Assembly: GCA_963756715.1 (NCBI GenBank)
Contig: CAVWOV010000043.1
Location: 1 to 64,000 of the forward strand
Reading direction: 5' to 3'
DNA from: VAZQ01 sp963756715
GTDB lineage: Bacteria > Pseudomonadota > Alphaproteobacteria > Rhizobiales > Xanthobacteraceae
Length of the DNA: 64,000 nucleotides
Part shown: positions 62,477 through 64,000 of the stretch, piece by piece
How positions within the stretch are numbered: position 1 is the stretch's first letter
How the letters are laid out: each line of letters starts with the position of its first letter
The notes under the pieces: generated by a model
The model's input: only the letters and a program-made list of their open reading frames with translations
Databases searched by the model: none
What the model was told of the DNA's origin: nothing
Made by a program: the position numbers and the translations under genes

Positions 62477-63036
62477 CAAGAGACCTCTTTCATCGCGTGC
62501 TTGATCGCATTGAGCTTGGTGCGCAGTGACGTGTCGACCATGCGGGAGCCGAGCTTGACCACAAGGCCGCCGATGATCGCCGGATCGACCTTCACATTGA
62601 CCTGCACGTCCTTCTTGGTGACGTCCTTGAGCGACTCCTTGATCGCCGCGAGGTGCGCATCGCTCGGCTTTTCCGCCAGCGTTACCTCGGCGGTGACTTC
62701 ACCTTTGTGACGGGCAACGAGTTCGCGGAAGGCCTTGGCCATGTCTTGCGCCGCGAACAGCCGTCGGTTTGAGGCCACGACTTTGAGGAATTGCGCGGCG
62801 AGCCCGCCGATTTCGGCTTTGGCGAGCACCGCGGACAGCGCATCCGCCTGCTCGTCGGCGGAAAAGACCGGACTGCGGACCAGCCGGGTGAGGTCGGCGC
62901 TCTCGTCGAGCAGTGCCTCGAACCGGTCAAGGTCGGACTTCACGGATTCGACGGCGGCCGCCTCAAGAGCGAGATCGAATAGCGCGGTCGCATAGCGGCC
63001 CGCCATGCCCGAAACGATGCCTTGCGCCCCTGCCAC
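62476..63036 (-). CDS. atpH: ATP synthase F1 delta subunit
   Basis: About 186 residues. MAGRYATALFDLALEAAAVESVKSDLDRF is the OSCP/delta N-terminal domain, and IIGGLVVKLGSRMVDTSLRTKLNAIKHAMKEV the C-terminal one. GTG 63036 (VAGAQGIVSGMAGRYAT) with AGAGA upstream gives a normal length; ATG 63006 is shorter and a frame to 63081 is less likely. First gene of the operon; connects F1 to the Fo b subunits, which are not in this window. Confidence 0.93.
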   Translation of the reverse strand: MAGAQGIVSGMAGRYATALFDLALEAAAVESVKSDLDRFEALLDESADLTRLVRSPVFSADEQADALSAVLAKAEIGGLAAQFLKVVASNRRLFAAQDMAKAFRELVARHKGEVTAEVTLAEKPSDAHLAAIKESLKDVTKKDVQVNVKVDPAIIGGLVVKLGSRMVDTSLRTKLNAIKHAMKEVS

Positions 63037-63366
63037 GTCAAATTCTCTTTTAGGCAATTCTTCAGGCTCGGCACCGCCCAAGACGGTGGGCGCTAAGCCC
63101 TTGAAATGCTAGTGGGACTTCGGACCCTCGTGGAGAGCACCAGCGTGCTCTCAAGGCCCCGTGAAAATCGCCGGTTTGCTAACACACCGGGAACGGCGGT
63201 GCAACACGACCGAACGTCCGTCGTGGACCTGGATGTCGTGGAGCTGGATTGTGTGGATGGCCCTTGCGCGTGCCGCCGGTCCCGATAAGAACCTGATGGC
63301 ACGCTGAGCAACTCGATCGCTCCCTGCCCAAAAACCCAATAACTCAAAATCAAGCAGCCCCAGGAC
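63037..63366. other. intergenic region before the atp operon
   Basis: 330 bases between divergent atpH and the DMT gene. No coding frame with family similarity is visible. It contains GAGAGCAC-CAGC-GTGCTCTC (63133-63152), an 8-bp perfect stem with a 4-base loop, and probably the promoter of the atp operon. Primosomal priA, which precedes atpH in many relatives, is absent. Confidence 0.5.
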
Positions 63367-64000
63367 TTGCCGAACCCCTCCCAGTACGACGCGGCCGATC
63401 TCGCCGCCCGGGTCATGCTGATCGTGCTCAGCTTTGCCTGGGGCGTCACCTGGCCGTTCAACCGCATCGCGCTTGAGGAAGTGCCGCCGTTCAGCCTGCG
63501 GGTGACGACCTGCTTCCTCGGCGCACTGATCGTGTTCGTCATGGCCGGGCTACAACGGCGCAGCATCCGGATCCCCGGGGGCGTCGCGTGGGTCCATGTT
63601 TCGATTGCCGGCATCTTGAACATTGCGGGGTTTACGCTGCTGACCGCCATCGGCCAGCTTGGCACCACAACGTCACGCGTCGTCATCCTCGCCTACAGCA
63701 TGCCGATCTGGGCGTGCCTACTGGCGCGACCGATCCTGGGGGAGCGGATCAACCGAACCCGGATGATCGCACTTGCGCTGTGCGCCATCGGAATCGCCGT
63801 GCTGGTCTCACCGCTGGCCGGTTCGGGGATCGTCGGCAGCCTGATGTTTGCGGTTGCGGCCGGCGTGAGCTGGGCAGCCGGTACGGTCTATCTGAAATGG
63901 GCACGGATCGCGGCCGACCCGGTTGCCATTGCCGCCTGGCAACTCGTCGCAGGGTTCGTTGTTGTCGGCGCCGCCTTGCCGTTGTTCGAAGGCCACCTGC
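63367..64000 (+). CDS. DMT-superfamily (EamA) transporter, partial at window end
   Basis: Reading from TTG 63367 (LPNPSQYDAADLAARVMLIVLSFAWGVTWP) or ATG 63415 there are about 210 residues with no stop before the edge. Hydrophobic helices include MLIVLSFAWGVTWPFNR, LRVTTCFLGALIVFVMAG, VSIAGILNIAGFTLLTAIG, TSRVVILAYSMPIWACLLA and MIALALCAIGIAVLVSPLA, with IALEEVPP and the conserved Pro and GER of the EamA repeat (LGERINRTRMIAL). It is an inner-membrane drug/metabolite exporter. The second half of the protein lies outside the window. Confidence 0.85.
   Translation, partial: MPNPSQYDAADLAARVMLIVLSFAWGVTWPFNRIALEEVPPFSLRVTTCFLGALIVFVMAGLQRRSIRIPGGVAWVHVSIAGILNIAGFTLLTAIGQLGTTTSRVVILAYSMPIWACLLARPILGERINRTRMIALALCAIGIAVLVSPLAGSGIVGSLMFAVAAGVSWAAGTVYLKWARIAADPVAIAAWQLVAGFVVVGAALPLFEGHL

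Overview
The window reads as chromosome of a high-GC alphaproteobacterium. The best match is Hyphomicrobiales, close to Bradyrhizobium, Rhodopseudomonas or Xanthobacteraceae. The support is an Irr regulator with an N-terminal GCPWHD heme motif divergent from fabA-fabB-fabI, an atpHAGDC operon next to rppH, a mutM/ubiE divergent pair, and many GC-rich palindromic intergenic repeats. I see no rRNA, tRNA, CRISPR array, transposase or phage gene. The genus is inference.

Layout. 1-6.2 kb: an aromatic-catabolism block with the start of a LigB-type extradiol dioxygenase, a 4,5-dihydroxyphthalate-decarboxylase-like protein, two FAD monooxygenases, a UbiD-type decarboxylase and a VOC protein. All of these except the decarboxylase-like gene at 444-1433 are broken by single-base frameshifts. 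6.4-17.3 kb: two Bug-type solute receptors, a second decarboxylase-like protein, an aspartate-dehydrogenase-like protein, and a molybdenum hydroxylase set arranged large-medium-small-large, then a cupin. 17.4-30.5 kb: LLM flavin oxidoreductase, hydrolase, zinc alcohol dehydrogenase, metallo-hydrolase, another receptor, a NitT/TauT-type ABC importer with an isochorismatase-type amidohydrolase, an acyl-CoA-dehydrogenase-fold flavoprotein and a third molybdenum hydroxylase large subunit. 31-36 kb: receptor, fabI-fabB-fabA, irr. 36-47 kb: signalling and small exported proteins, a 2-hydroxyacid dehydrogenase, a frameshifted receptor, a GAF-PAS-GGDEF-EAL protein, a receptor, and a PuuE-like deacetylase-fold hydrolase divergent from a LysR regulator. 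46.4-57.6 kb: MoeB/ThiF, a protease-like secreted protein, enoyl-CoA hydratase, hydrolases, mutM, ubiE, a ligA-ligB-type I extradiol operon, a truncated divergent polysaccharide deacetylase, and rppH. 57.6-63.0 kb: the F1 ATP synthase operon with an ohr gene inserted between atpG and atpD. The window ends inside a DMT-family exporter.

Together the accessory genes suggest uptake and oxidation of aromatic or N-heteroaromatic acids: orphan carboxylate receptors bind substrates, molybdenum hydroxylases and flavin monooxygenases hydroxylate rings, UbiD/DHP-like decarboxylases remove carboxylates, extradiol enzymes cleave rings, and amidohydrolases and the aspartate-dehydrogenase-like protein could handle nitrogen. 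No substrate can be named from sequence alone.

Frame quality matters. About twenty single-base frame breaks lie in the first 6.2 kb and only four in the remaining 58 kb, one of them in atpG, which should be needed. Most breaks are therefore probably sequence errors rather than true pseudogenes. No single described system accounts for the window. The items most worth a second look are the paired-hairpin repeat family, the FNR/FixK-like box before ligAB, ohr inside the ATP synthase operon, the protease with a lost catalytic histidine, and the two-large-subunit hydroxylase locus.
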